A stretch of 64,000 bases of DNA from Comamonadaceae bacterium OS-4 (GTDB lineage: Bacteria > Pseudomonadota > Gammaproteobacteria > Burkholderiales > Burkholderiaceae_C): positions 241,180-305,179 of the forward strand of contig AP026971.1 of NCBI GenBank assembly GCA_027924025.1. The letters run 5' to 3'. How positions within the stretch are numbered: position 1 is the stretch's first letter; every line of letters starts with the position of its first letter. Below are positions 1 to 8,860 of this stretch, piece after piece. The notes beneath the pieces are model-generated. The model did not search any database, was not told the DNA's origin, and worked only from the letters and a program-made list of their open reading frames with translations. Both the position numbers and the translations under genes were made by a program.

Positions 1-104
1 GTCAACACGGGGAAACCATCGGTCAGCGATTGCCCCGGCGGCAGGCGCCCGCCGTGTGTGTCCACGCTGCGATTGCGTCCTCCAAATGATTTGTTGATAG
101 GCAT
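1..104 (-). CDS. Sulfite-oxidase-like molybdopterin oxidoreductase, N-terminus only (runs off window)
   Basis: A minus-strand ATG at 102-104 opens a frame to the window edge. It reads MPINKSFGGRN and then a stretch ending PPGQSLTDGFPVL. The PPGQ...DFPVL pattern is what I recall from the N-terminus of single-domain sulfite-oxidase-like molybdopterin enzymes (YuiH type); this is memory-based and only 34 residues are visible. It lies 16 bp downstream of the FAD oxidoreductase on the same strand, so it is probably the last visible gene of that operon. Confidence 0.5.
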   Translation of the reverse strand, partial: MPINKSFGGRNRSVDTHGGRLPPGQSLTDGFPVL

Positions 105-120
105 GCTAGTTCTTTCAGTA

Positions 121-1524
121 TCAGGTGGCCGCCAGGGGCTTACGGCGGCCGATGATGGTGGGTAGGAATTCGGTGACGGTGGGATGCACGGGGAGTGCTT
201 CGTGCACCGTGCGCCAGGTGCCTCCAGCGGCCATCACCAGTCCCAGTGACTGGATGATTTCGTCGGACTGAATGCCCAACATAGTGGCTCCCAGGAACAG
301 GCCACTGTCCTCGTCAATCAGAAGCTTGATCACGCCCACCGTTTCACTCTCTTCCTTGGCGCGGCTTACATCCTTCATCGCGTGCACGGCCTGCGAAATA
401 CGCCGGCCCTCGCCCACCAGGCGCCTAGCATCAGCCTCGTACAGACCTACGTGCGCTAGGGGCGGATCGGTAAACATGGCGTAAATGCTGGTGCGAGCGT
501 CAGCACTGCGTTGTCCGCCAGCTAGGTTCTCAACCAGGATGTCATGATCGTGATAGCTGGTGTGGGTGAAGGCGCCGCGCTGATTGATATCGCCCAGCGC
601 CCAAATGCCCCGCACGTCGGTTTCCAGCCTCTCATTGGTAACGATGTAGCCCCGCATGTTGGCCTTCAGGCTAACGGTCTCCAAGCCCAAATCGTCGGTG
701 TTGGGAGTTCGTCCAGTGGCTACCAAAAGATGGCTGCCACCGATGATGTGGCCGTCCGCCAGTTGAACGTAGGCGCCGCCCTCGGTTTCGCCAGGTAGAA
801 CAGCTGTGATGGCCTGCCCAACGTGAACATCGATGCCCTCAGCCTGAAGCATTTCGGTGACGGCGGCCGAGACGTCCGGGTCTTCCCGCGAGGTCAGACG
901 CGGCCCGGTCTCAATGATGGCCACTTTGCTGCCCAAGCGCCGGAAGATCTGAGCCATCTCCAGGCTGATGTACCCGCCACCGATGATGATAAGCATGCGC
1001 GGCAGCTCGCGCAATGCCAGCAAGCTCTCGTTGTCCAGGTGGGAGTTGTCGTGCAGGCCGGCAATTGGCGGTATGAAGGGACGCGTACCGGTGTTCAAGA
1101 CGATACGCGGTGCGCGCAGCATCTCGTTTCCGACCTTAACTAGGAAGTCATCACCATCGCGCCCGGCCAGGCGTCCATGGCCTTTGATGATGCGCAGACC
1201 CTGCAAGCTGCCCAGCCAGCCTTCAAGCCCTGAACGAGCTTCGTCGACCCGGTCCTGCATGCGCTGCATCGCAGCGGCGAAGTCAACCTTTACCGTACCG
1301 ACTTGAACGCCGAACTCGCCGGCGCGGCGCGCCATATAGGCCACCCGGGCCGATTTGCGCAGGGTCTTGGTCGGCGTGCAACCGCGATTGACGCAGGTGC
1401 CGCCCAGGTCGCGAGCTTCAATTAAAGCGACCCGCTGTCCCTGGGCCACCAACTTTGCAGCCAGGAAGGGGCCCGCCTGCCCGGCGCCAATCACGATGAT
1501 GTCCAAACGCTGGACCGTACTCAT
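121..1524 (-). CDS. FAD-dependent NAD(P)-disulfide oxidoreductase (MerA/RclA-like)
   Basis: 467 residues of the pyridine nucleotide-disulfide oxidoreductase class I family. Visible features are the N-terminal FAD motif GAGQAG (13-18), the redox disulfide CVNRGC (Cys44, Cys49) followed by TPTKT, a second nucleotide-binding motif IIGGGYISLE, and the C-terminal dimerisation motif with His-Pro (VHPTVTEFLP). The CVNxGCTPTKT form is typical of mercuric-reductase-like and RclA-like enzymes. There is no N-terminal HMA domain and no C-terminal vicinal Cys pair, so true mercury reduction is unlikely. The ATG at 1524 overlaps the stop of the DUF427 gene (ATGA), implying translational coupling; longer upstream extensions lie inside DUF427. 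The substrate is unknown. It probably reduces a small disulfide or an oxidant in the cytoplasm. Confidence 0.88.
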   Translation of the reverse strand: MSTVQRLDIIVIGAGQAGPFLAAKLVAQGQRVALIEARDLGGTCVNRGCTPTKTLRKSARVAYMARRAGEFGVQVGTVKVDFAAAMQRMQDRVDEARSGLEGWLGSLQGLRIIKGHGRLAGRDGDDFLVKVGNEMLRAPRIVLNTGTRPFIPPIAGLHDNSHLDNESLLALRELPRMLIIIGGGYISLEMAQIFRRLGSKVAIIETGPRLTSREDPDVSAAVTEMLQAEGIDVHVGQAITAVLPGETEGGAYVQLADGHIIGGSHLLVATGRTPNTDDLGLETVSLKANMRGYIVTNERLETDVRGIWALGDINQRGAFTHTSYHDHDILVENLAGGQRSADARTSIYAMFTDPPLAHVGLYEADARRLVGEGRRISQAVHAMKDVSRAKEESETVGVIKLLIDEDSGLFLGATMLGIQSDEIIQSLGLVMAAGGTWRTVHEALPVHPTVTEFLPTIIGRRKPLAAT

Positions 1525-1802
1525 GCCAATATCTCCACGCCCCGCCAAAACGCAACGCGTCCGGCCACCACTTCGGCGCCGGGCTTGGGTATTGGGTAGT
1601 ACCAGGCAGCGTCGGTGTTGACTGCCTCGCCAACGACCAGGCTGTAGTAGTTGGCTCGCCCTTTCCAGGGGCAAACCGTGTGGGTAGCGCTTTCGCGAAT
1701 GTATTCACGCTTCAACGCCCCAAGCGGGAAATAGGCGTTTCCTTCGACTTCGACTATGTCGTCGCTTTCCGCGACGGTTACACCTTGCCAGATAGCTTTC
1801 AA
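1521..1802 (-). CDS. DUF427 domain protein
   Basis: 93 residues, the usual length for this beta-tent-like family. It contains the family hallmarks IWQGVTVAESDD, YFPLGAL, CPWKGRANYY, DAAWYYP and FWRGVEI. The start is a TTG at 1802, chosen because LKAIWQG aligns with the MKAIW start of relatives and because AGGAG lies a good distance upstream. An in-frame extension upstream has no family similarity. It overlaps the oxidoreductase start by 4 bp. The biochemical role of DUF427 is not established. A second, decayed DUF427-like gene that also starts with TTG lies at 11489. Confidence 0.85.
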   Translation of the reverse strand: MKAIWQGVTVAESDDIVEVEGNAYFPLGALKREYIRESATHTVCPWKGRANYYSLVVGEAVNTDAAWYYPIPKPGAEVVAGRVAFWRGVEILA

Positions 1803-2015
1803 AATGTGTCTCCTAATAATTGGTGGAAGGAAGATTTCCAGTGGCGAATGAGTGGATTGCAGGTCACCGGATTGCTGGACAAGTTGCGGTGCCCCCCAGG
1901 GTGTGCTCCACAAGCAAATTGGGTGCGCCTATCGTGGCACGCATCCAATGAACAGCGGCCACCATGCCTGCCACGTTGGAGGAAAAACCTGTGCGTCGTG
2001 AACCAGCACAGGAGT

Positions 2016-2975
2016 TCATCGTGCGTTGTGTGTGTAGACCGCTTCCAACGCGTCAACGAAGAGCGCCGGAACGTTGAAGCCGGTCTGGTCAGTGATCTCT
2101 TGAAAACCGGTGGGACTGGTGACATTGATCTCGGTGACAGAATCACCAATTACATCGAGCCCAATTAGTAAGAGTCCGCGTGGTGCAAGTACTCGGCCGA
2201 TAGTTTCGGCGATTTCACGATTGCGCGGCGTCAAGGGCTGTGCCACACCCTTGCCTCCAACCGCCAAGTTCCCACGCACCTCAGTGCCCTGTGGAATACG
2301 TGCCAAGACAAAAGGCACGGGCTCGCCGTTGATTATGAGGATGCGCTTGTCGCCGTCTAATATCTGCGGAACAAAGCGCTGAACCATGATGGTTTCGGCA
2401 CCGTCCTTGTTTAACGTCTCGATGATGACGCCGAGATTCAGCGCGTCTCGCCCGACACGGAAGATGCCTCTGCCACCCATCCCATCAAGCGGCTTAAGAA
2501 TGATGTCGCCATGCTCCGCGTGAAATTCCCGCACGGAGGCCGCGTTGCGCGTAACCAGCGTTGGCGGTACGAGCTCGGGGAACTCCATGATTGCCAGTTT
2601 CTCTGGATGATCGCGAAGCGCCCGCGGTCTGTTCACTACGTTGCCACCTTCCCGTTCAACTTGTTCCAACAGGTGGGTGGCGTAGATGTACTCCGCGTTG
2701 AATGGTGGATCCTTGCGCATGAGTACAGCGTCAAAGTCTTTCAAGTCCATTTGCTTTGTGTTGTCGACGCGGTACCAATTGGGCTGAGATCCGGTCAGGC
2801 TAATGTGCTGCACTGTGGCCGTGACATGGCCGCCTGACTTCCACTGAATGTCTCGTGGCAGGCATGCTGCTATGAGGTGACCACGCCGCTGGGCTTCACG
2901 CATTATTGAGAAGGTGGTTTCCTTGTGGACCTTGAACTGGTCCAACGGATCGACGACAAACAAAAGCTTCTTCAT
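2016..2975 (-). CDS. gshB: Glutathione synthetase
   Basis: 319 residues (E. coli GshB is about 315). The N-terminus FVVDPLDQFKVHKETTFSIM and the RREAQRRGH-type helix match GshB. The ATP-grasp core is visible as ILKPLDGMGGRGIF, VQRFVPQI, GDKRILIINGEPV and the metal-binding region EINVTSPTG. It joins gamma-glutamylcysteine and glycine using ATP, the last step of glutathione synthesis. The ATG at 2975 is preceded by AGAGGAA; the seven residues upstream (MPQEERQ) are not part of the family. The gene is probably a second copy, since gshB is normally chromosomal with gshA. Here it sits with redox genes and serves the glutathione users elsewhere in the window. Confidence 0.93.
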   Translation of the reverse strand: MKKLLFVVDPLDQFKVHKETTFSIMREAQRRGHLIAACLPRDIQWKSGGHVTATVQHISLTGSQPNWYRVDNTKQMDLKDFDAVLMRKDPPFNAEYIYATHLLEQVEREGGNVVNRPRALRDHPEKLAIMEFPELVPPTLVTRNAASVREFHAEHGDIILKPLDGMGGRGIFRVGRDALNLGVIIETLNKDGAETIMVQRFVPQILDGDKRILIINGEPVPFVLARIPQGTEVRGNLAVGGKGVAQPLTPRNREIAETIGRVLAPRGLLLIGLDVIGDSVTEINVTSPTGFQEITDQTGFNVPALFVDALEAVYTHNAR

Positions 2976-3251
2976 CTGACGTTCCTCTTGCGGCATCGAA
3001 CTAGCCTGGAATAAGGCATTCGCCGGGCTTCACGAGCATCGGCGCTCCCTTTCGCGCTGCATGAGCGTGAAGCGGAAGTTAATTGTGCATGTATGTTGGC
3101 GCAAGGGTATGGGTCATCCGCACCAGAGCGTTGACTCCGCGACTGAATCGGTCAAATTGCCACTTCTTTCGGACTTCAAGTCTGCTGTTAGAAATGCAAC
3201 GATGCAGTATTCGGTCGTATAAACAGGCTTATTGCCACAAAGAAGATCGAA

Positions 3252-3566
3252 ATGTCTAATCCATCACGCAACAGCGTCAGCAAACGACTTGCACTGGTAG
3301 TGCTAGCGCCAATGGCACTTGCTGCGCAAATGGCGCTGGCTGCGGGCAACATCAACTTCAGTGGCGAAAAATTTTACCCAGAGGGAGTTACCTACTCCGT
3401 GCAACATCAGGCGTTCTTCGTCAGCTCGATTTACCACGGGGCCGTTGATCTGATCGATCAAGACTTCGGGATACGGGGTGCAGACAAGGTCGGGAGCTCA
3501 CCCGCCGTCGCGGCGCCCGCCCATCTGGCGGGCTTCTGCATCGAGTCGAATTGGAGGATCGGATGA
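3252..3566 (+). pseudogene. SMP-30/gluconolactonase-like secreted protein, truncated
   Basis: The first 31 residues form a signal peptide ending ALAAG. After it comes FYPEGVTYSVQHQAFFVSS, the first blade of an SMP-30/NHL-type beta-propeller. After about residue 75 the sequence becomes low-complexity (SSPAVAAPAHLAG) and ends at 104, while the family is near 300 residues. The tail looks like a deletion scar running into the next gene. The ATG at 3252 follows AAGAAGA. The product is probably non-functional. Confidence 0.6.
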
Positions 3567-4036
3567 GCCCAGCTGAACAGCAAGCGCCTGAGCTACGGGT
3601 GCAGAAATGGATTGGCGAGGATGGAAGAAGCCTAGTCGCTCCGCTAAAGCTGTCGGATATCGGGGCCGGCCCGAAGATTTTGTTCGCTTTTCAGCACTGG
3701 TGCAATGGCTGCCATTTACACGGGTTTCCGACGCTGCGAAAGTTGCATGGTGCATTAAGCTCCCAGGGCGTGGGTTTCGCAGTTATTCAGACCGTCTTTG
3801 AAGGAGTGCACGAGAACACCTTTGAAAAGTTGCGCGTGAACCAACTCAAGTACGAGCTTCCTGTCCCTTTTGGTCATGACGAGCTACCGGCTGGTGCAGT
3901 ACTCCCCACCTTCATGGAAGACTACCGCACACGAGGAACGCCCTGGTTCACGGTTATCGACGCTGGTGGCCACATCGTTTTCTCGGACTTCCATCTTGAC
4001 GCGGACTGGCTTGTGAAGGAATTTGAGCGAGCATAA
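3563..4036 (+). CDS. Thioredoxin-fold redoxin family protein
   Basis: 157 residues. The core FAFQHWCNGCHLHGFPTL carries a CxxC (Cys47, Cys50) in the TlpA/AhpC-TSA-like position, followed by the cis-Pro region RGTPWFTVIDAGGHIVFSDFHL. The ATG at 3563 has GGAGG six bases upstream. A TTG at 3551 is possible but would sit on that ribosome site. There is no signal peptide, so it is probably cytoplasmic. It is followed at 4 bp by the DM13 gene, so the two are co-transcribed. Likely a thiol-disulfide reductase or peroxidase; the substrate cannot be read from the sequence. Confidence 0.8.
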   Translation: MSPAEQQAPELRVQKWIGEDGRSLVAPLKLSDIGAGPKILFAFQHWCNGCHLHGFPTLRKLHGALSSQGVGFAVIQTVFEGVHENTFEKLRVNQLKYELPVPFGHDELPAGAVLPTFMEDYRTRGTPWFTVIDAGGHIVFSDFHLDADWLVKEFERA

Positions 4037-4039
4037 CCA

Positions 4040-4531
4040 ATGCGACGTTGGCTCATCCTGATTACTACCCATCTTGTAATGCTCGCTCTAGGCTTTGCGG
4101 GCGGCATCTATGCGCTGCCGATCCTCACAGCGCCTCGAGCGCCGGACTCAGCAGCGCTACAGAATATTGCGACTGAAACGCTTTACGCAGGGCGCCTCAT
4201 GCGCAATCTCAATGGCAGCGACCTGCTTCATTGGGGCGAAGGCGAAATTAGGGTTTCGCGCAATCGGATCTCGCACATTGGGCGTCTCGCCCCTGGTCCA
4301 GACTACAAGCTCTACCTTGCTCCGCGTTTCGTGGACACGAAAGAATCCTTTCTCCAAATCAAGGACGAATCGCTCCGCGTGGGTGAAGTGAAGACGTTCA
4401 ACGGCTTCATCGTGGAGGTGCCTGCTGGCATCGATGTTCGCGACTACAACGCGGTCGTCATCTGGTGCGAAGCATTCGCCCAATTCATCAGTGCGGCAGA
4501 GTATCAACCCTCACACCAGGTTCGAAAATGA
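4040..4531 (+). CDS. DM13 domain protein, membrane-anchored
   Basis: 163 residues. Residues 5-28 are one hydrophobic membrane anchor (LILITTHLVMLALGFAGGIY). The rest matches the DM13 fold: GSDLLHWGEGEIRV, APGPDYKLYLAP, KTFNGFIVEVPAGIDVRDYNAVVIWCEAFAQFISAAEY. The single Cys in VIWCEAF is the conserved DM13 cysteine, proposed in the literature to carry a redox cofactor. It probably faces the periplasm. It follows the redoxin by 3 bp and overlaps the MFS fragment by ATGA. Confidence 0.85.
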   Translation: MRRWLILITTHLVMLALGFAGGIYALPILTAPRAPDSAALQNIATETLYAGRLMRNLNGSDLLHWGEGEIRVSRNRISHIGRLAPGPDYKLYLAPRFVDTKESFLQIKDESLRVGEVKTFNGFIVEVPAGIDVRDYNAVVIWCEAFAQFISAAEYQPSHQVRK

Positions 4532-4926
4532 GGCAGGCGATGGACACCGTAAGGTCTGCGTGTAAACGCGGCCTCGTTCTCGCACTGATGGCGGAGTTGC
4601 TGTTGAGCGTCGCCGCTCTGCTGCTAGGCAACGGTTTGCTGGGTACGCTCTTGATCGTGAGAGCCGGCCAGGAGGGATTCTCAAGCGGCGTGATCAGCGT
4701 GATGATGTCCTTCTACTTCACGGGTTTCACCATCGGCGCGATCGTGTTGCCGCGGATCATCGTCTCCGGGGGGCATGTCAGAACCTTCGCCGGCTTTGCG
4801 GCTATCGCTTCGATGACCGCCCTTCTCCATGCGGCGTTGGTGGCGCCGATCGCTGGCTCGTGGGCTCCACACGGTGTGTCGCCCACGTCGCAATGGAGGG
4901 CTGGGAAAGGCCCGCCCGTCCAGTAA
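4528..4926 (+). pseudogene. MFS transporter, N-terminal fragment
   Basis: About 120 residues with three to four hydrophobic segments typical of the first helices of a major facilitator transporter (LMAELLLSVAALLLGNGLLGTLL, SSGVISVMMSFYFTGFTIGAIVLP). Full members are about 400 residues. After IAGSW the sequence changes to an unrelated tail (APHGVSPTSQWRAGKGPPVQ), so the gene is cut by a rearrangement near 4865. The start overlaps the DM13 stop (ATGA). Non-functional. Confidence 0.75.
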
Positions 4927-4994
4927 CCGCGCCCGACTGCCCCTGGTAATCGTTAGACCGGTGGAGACTTCAGGCGCCTGAAGGGGTGTTTCAT

Positions 4995-5519
4995 ATGGTT
5001 ATGAATCAGCGAGTCGATGTGGTGGGGGAAACCATCGTAATCGACGAGACCAAGAATGGCCCGTTTCAGCTGAAGGTGCGGGCAGGCTCTTCCACATTCA
5101 TCGTGGATGAACCAATAGGCATCGGGGGGCTCGGGTCTGGTCCCAACCCGTACGACTTATTGAGTGCAGCCCTCGGGACCTGTTCCGTGATGACCATGCG
5201 TTTGTATGCGTCGCGCAAGAAGTGGCCACTTGAGCGGATTCGGGTGAAGGTCACGCATCGTCGAAGTGAACTGGACGCGATTGACACCTTTAGCCGAGAG
5301 ATACAGCTTCAGGGGAGTCTGAGCGACGAGCAGCAACATAAACTCCTCGAAATCGTCTCGCAGTGCCCTGTGCATAAGACAATTGAGCGCGGGTCGGAAG
5401 TCGTGACGTCCCTTGTTTTCTCGGGGGACCTAATGGACAAGGCTGTTTCTCGGTGTGAGCACATGCGTGATATGGAGCAGGCCTGTGATCAAGCGGAGAC
5501 GCAAGGCACAACGTTCTGA
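4995..5519 (+). CDS. OsmC/Ohr family protein
   Basis: 174 residues, slightly longer than typical OsmC. Family features are NPYDLLSAALGTCSVMTMRLYA with the peroxidatic Cys63 and SQCPVHKT with the second Cys124; the pair is expected to reduce organic peroxides using a dithiol donor. The ATG at 4995 has AAGGGG eight bases upstream. A GTG at 4986 overlaps that site and is rejected. It is closer to the YhfA-like branch than to Ohr, so the substrate is uncertain. It is convergent with the AraC gene, ending 6 bp from it. Confidence 0.88.
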   Translation: MVMNQRVDVVGETIVIDETKNGPFQLKVRAGSSTFIVDEPIGIGGLGSGPNPYDLLSAALGTCSVMTMRLYASRKKWPLERIRVKVTHRRSELDAIDTFSREIQLQGSLSDEQQHKLLEIVSQCPVHKTIERGSEVVTSLVFSGDLMDKAVSRCEHMRDMEQACDQAETQGTTF

Positions 5520-5525
5520 GTCAGG

Positions 5526-6542
5526 CTAGACTTCAGTTGCAACGCTGCGACGAACCTTGGACGGCTCTATTCCGTAAGTCCTTCGGAATGCCTTTGTGAA
5601 ACTGCTCCGGCTGGCATATCCGGCATTGTGGGCGACGAGCTCGACGGCGAGGCCACTGGCTTTTAGCTGGAACATCGCTTGCCGCAGTCGAAGCTCCCGG
5701 AGTACCTGCATAGGAGATTTCCCGATAACCTCGGTAAATCGAGCGACAAAAGCAGAACGACTGAGGCAGGCCACGTGGGCGAGACTTTGTAGTGAATGAT
5801 TATCACCAGGACGCATGGCCATTGCTGCAAAGGCTCTGGCGATCAGAGGATCGCTGAGCACCGAGAAACGCTCCACCCAGGCGTTCATGGAGACGAGCGA
5901 CCGGCGCAGAAGCAACACGATGACTTGCTTTAGCAAAGCAGCACTCATTGCACCGCTACCAACTTCCTGTGCGACGAGCTCGCTGAGCGCAGTCTGCAGT
6001 TTCGTGTTGACGTGATCGTCAACGTCGAACTGTTCGAAGATGGGCTCAGTCAAGCTACCAAAGAGTTCGGTGCAGGCGCCGTAGGTGGCCTGAAAGTACC
6101 CGCACACCAGTATCAGCGAAGGATCTCCATCCCCTGCCGAGAATCTGCGTATGCTGCTCGACGAGGTCATCTGCGGCTGCTTCTTGACGGAACGCAGATC
6201 TGTGAAACCCTTGCTGCCTTCGACCTCAATTCGAAACGGTAGATTGGGCGGCACAACAATCAACGTGTGGGGCACCAACGGTATGGGGTCGCGATTGCCA
6301 AAAACGGCCCGCCCAGTTCCAACGACGTTGTAGTGGATTCCAGGCGCGTTCATGCCGCCCAGTTCCAGGCTGTACCCCATGCTCACTAAGCATTCCGAAA
6401 GAGCAACGAAATTGACATCGAGAGTGCCAAGCAACCCCTCGAGATCCCCTGGCGAAATGCGTAGTACCGGTCGGTCGTTCAAGCTACTGACTCCAGGTGA
6501 ATTCAGGTCGAAGCGGCGCCTCGTAATCCCGATGGTAAGCAA
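5526..6542 (-). CDS. AraC family transcriptional regulator (cupin-type sensor)
   Basis: Up to 338 residues. The N-terminal half is a cupin-like sensor (GGMNAPGIHYNVVGTGRAVFG, PHTLIVVPPNLPFRIEV). The C-terminal 100 residues carry two AraC helix-turn-helix motifs (SLQSLAHVACLSRSAFVARFTEVIGKSP and VELVAHNAGYASRSSFTKAFRRTYGIEPS). The start is uncertain: the longest version begins at a TTG (6542) without a convincing ribosome site. The target is unknown; convergent OsmC or the msr genes are candidates by proximity only. Confidence 0.87.
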   Translation of the reverse strand: MLTIGITRRRFDLNSPGVSSLNDRPVLRISPGDLEGLLGTLDVNFVALSECLVSMGYSLELGGMNAPGIHYNVVGTGRAVFGNRDPIPLVPHTLIVVPPNLPFRIEVEGSKGFTDLRSVKKQPQMTSSSSIRRFSAGDGDPSLILVCGYFQATYGACTELFGSLTEPIFEQFDVDDHVNTKLQTALSELVAQEVGSGAMSAALLKQVIVLLLRRSLVSMNAWVERFSVLSDPLIARAFAAMAMRPGDNHSLQSLAHVACLSRSAFVARFTEVIGKSPMQVLRELRLRQAMFQLKASGLAVELVAHNAGYASRSSFTKAFRRTYGIEPSKVRRSVATEV

Positions 6543-7026
6543 ACGTCAGCGCGCACGTGCGGACTGTTCCGCATAGACCAATGCCAGTCTCAGACGGGCA
6601 GCTCACTTCAGGCTTCCTGGATCCTTTTGCCGGACGATAGAGCACATTGACCCGTTTACCCTCGAGGGTACTCAAGAAACAATGATCTTGTGACATTGCA
6701 ACTGCAGCCTTTGTTCCACGCCCGCAAAACTGATCTGGCTCATCGCGCAGACTTCATTACATCAATCAACGTGAGCAGTGGCATGACCGGTAGATTTGTT
6801 CAGACTTTCCGAAGCCCAAAGCTCGCCCTCAATGTGATGGGGCAATTCTGCGGCGCTGATCTCTGGTGATCTCCTCGGTTATCCCCATATTCAAGTCGCA
6901 TGGACAGTTTACGCCTATCCCCAGATGAGTACGGACTGTGTCCGGTCATTCAGGGCAACTCCTCTGGTGACTAACAAGCAAAGCTGAACGTAGTGTGCCT
7001 AGCCCTTTAATTAAGCATAGGAGACG
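6543..7026. other. Intergenic region upstream of msrB
   Basis: No gene is supported on either strand. The last 60 bases, up to the msrB ribosome site, resemble 12930-12997 in front of the msrB fragment: both contain GCTGAACGTAGT and ATTAAGCATA. The two msrB copies therefore share their leader as well as coding sequence. Confidence 0.5.
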
Positions 7027-7029
7027 ATG

Positions 7030-7473
7030 ATGAAGTTTGAAAAGTCACAAGCGGCAGTGGATCGTTTGACCCCTGAGCAACGCCGTGTTACTCAAAAGTC
7101 GGGCACCGAAAGGCCCTTCACGGGAGAGTACAACGACAACAAAGAGCCTGGCATCTATGTCGACATAGTGTCGGGAGAGCCATTGTTCGCATCATCCGAT
7201 AAGTTCGATTCTGGCTGCGGATGGCCCAGCTTCACCAAGCCCATAGAGCCGGCTCATGTGAACGAGTTGCGCGATACCGCGCACGGAATGGTGCGCACCG
7301 AAGTGCGTTCGACGCATGGCGACAGCCACCTGGGTCACGTGTTCCCCGACGGCCCCAAGGACCGCGGTGGGCTGCGCTATTGCATCAACTCAGCATCCTT
7401 GCGCTTCATCCCGCGCGACGAAATGGCCGCCCAGGGATACGACGCCTATCTCAACCAAGTGGAGAATGTTTGA
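7030..7473 (+). CDS. msrB: Peptide-methionine (R)-S-oxide reductase
   Basis: 147 residues. It reduces methionine-R-sulfoxide in proteins. The catalytic Cys118 lies in [11 protein letters not shown], the recycling Cys63 in [10 protein letters not shown], and conserved GHVF and HGDSHLGH segments are present. The two CxxC zinc motifs found in many MsrB proteins are absent (residues 43-48 read YVDIVS), so this is the zinc-free type. Two ATGs are adjacent; 7030 is preferred because GGAG lies six bases upstream and the partial copy at 12998 starts at the equivalent codon. It overlaps msrA by TGATG. Confidence 0.95.
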   Translation: MKFEKSQAAVDRLTPEQRRVTQKSGTERPFTGEYNDNKEPGIYVDIVSGEPLFASSDKFDSGCGWPSFTKPIEPAHVNELRDTAHGMVRTEVRSTHGDSHLGHVFPDGPKDRGGLRYCINSASLRFIPRDEMAAQGYDAYLNQVENV

Positions 7474-7988
7474 TGAATCACGAAAAAGCCATTCTGGCCG
7501 GCGGTTGTTTCTGGGGCATGCAGGATCTGATCCGCAAGCAGCCTGGCGTCATCTCGACTCGTGTGGGTTACACCGGCGGCGATGTTCCGAACGCCACTTA
7601 TCGCAATCACGGCACGCATGCCGAGGCGATCGAGATCATCTTCGCCTCGGACGTGACGAGTTACCGGAACCTTCTGGAATTCTTCTTCCAGATCCACGAT
7701 CCGACGACAAAGAACCGTCAGGGCAATGATCGTGGACTGTCCTACCGGTCTGCTATCTATTACGTAGGCGTGGAGCAGAAGCACGTCGCCGAGGAGACGA
7801 TCGCCGATGTGGATGCCTCCGGGCTGTGGAATGGCAAAGTGGTCACCGAGGTGGAGCCGGCTGGTGATTTCTGGGAGGCCGAGCCGGAGCACCAGGACTA
7901 TCTGGAGAAGCGGCCGGGCGGCTATACCTGTCACTTCCCCCGGGCCGACTGGATGCTTCCGAAGCGCCAAAAAACTGACGACAAATAG
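7473..7988 (+). CDS. msrA: Peptide-methionine (S)-S-oxide reductase
   Basis: 171 residues. The active-site motif GGCFWG (Cys12), VGYTGG, the HAEAIEI segment, the [13 protein letters not shown] loop and YRSAIYY are all present and typical of MsrA. It reduces methionine-S-sulfoxide and so complements MsrB. The start is inside the msrB stop (TGATG), so the two are translationally coupled and both diastereomers are handled together. The recycling Cys in the C-terminal region may be that of [10 protein letters not shown]. Confidence 0.95.
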   Translation: MNHEKAILAGGCFWGMQDLIRKQPGVISTRVGYTGGDVPNATYRNHGTHAEAIEIIFASDVTSYRNLLEFFFQIHDPTTKNRQGNDRGLSYRSAIYYVGVEQKHVAEETIADVDASGLWNGKVVTEVEPAGDFWEAEPEHQDYLEKRPGGYTCHFPRADWMLPKRQKTDDK

Positions 7989-8155
7989 CCCGCAGCCAGA
8001 ACTGCAGCCGAGTCGGCTTCGTGGCCATTGCCACGGAGCCGTCTCGGTTCATAGTCTTCGTGACCGCATCATCCAACGATGCGGTCATCGAACCTAATCT
8101 GAATGAGGTGGGGAATTCCAGTCCGTCGCCGTCGCAGCACCAAGATCCCAAAACT

Positions 8156-8860
8156 ATGCAAGACCTCTCAGCCTTTCCGATCACGCAGCGATGGCCAGCA
8201 TCCTATCCTGATCGCCTGCAACTTTACGCAGCTCCCACGCCCAATGGTGTCAAGGTCTCGATCATGCTGGAGGAAACTGGCCTAGCGTACGAGTCCCACC
8301 TGATCGACATCTCAAAAAACGAGTCAAAGGAACCAGCGTTCGTTTCGTTGAACCCAAACGGCTGCATACCGGCGATCATCGATCCGGCGGGCCCTCACGG
8401 TAGACCCATTGCCGTATCGGAATCCGGTGCGATCCTGCTGTATCTTGCGGACAAGACGGGGCTGCTCATTTCCAGTGCACCCGTCAAACGCTACGAAACC
8501 CTGACCTGGGTGTTCTTTCAGATGTCGGCCATCGGGCCGATCTTCGGCCAGCTTGGCTTTTTCTTGCGTATGGGCAGCAAGGACTATGAAGACAGGCGGA
8601 CTCGACAGCGCTTTACCGACGAATCCAAGCGTCTCCTGGGAGTCCTGGATCGCCAACTGGAAGGCCGCGACTGGATAGTCGACGATTATTCGATAGCGGA
8701 CATTGCGACGCTCGGCTGGGTAAATGCGCTGGTTGAGTCGTACATTGCTGGCGCCATCCTTGGTCTCAGCAATTATTCGAACATCCAAGCATGGCTCGGA
8801 CGCGGGCTAGCTCGACCAGCAGTACAGCGTGGCCTGCACATCCCAGCGAGGCCGGCATGA
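8156..8860 (+). CDS. Glutathione S-transferase, YfcG/YghU (nu) type
   Basis: 234 residues. The thioredoxin-like N-terminal domain has LQLYAAPTPNGVKVSIMLEETGLAYE, NPNGCIPAIIDPAG and ESGAILLYLADKTG; the helical C-terminal domain includes DWIVDDYSIADIATLGWV. PTPNGxKV and ESGAIL are typical of nu-class GSTs that act as glutathione-dependent disulfide reductases. The ATG at 8156 gives the family start, although its ribosome site is weak and an upstream extension cannot be excluded. It overlaps the transporter gene by ATGA. Confidence 0.85.
   Translation: MQDLSAFPITQRWPASYPDRLQLYAAPTPNGVKVSIMLEETGLAYESHLIDISKNESKEPAFVSLNPNGCIPAIIDPAGPHGRPIAVSESGAILLYLADKTGLLISSAPVKRYETLTWVFFQMSAIGPIFGQLGFFLRMGSKDYEDRRTRQRFTDESKRLLGVLDRQLEGRDWIVDDYSIADIATLGWVNALVESYIAGAILGLSNYSNIQAWLGRGLARPAVQRGLHIPARPA

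Noticed and set aside
121..1524. Mercury resistance function for the MerA-like oxidoreductase
   Set aside because: No merR, merT or merP nearby, no HMA domain and no C-terminal Cys pair.
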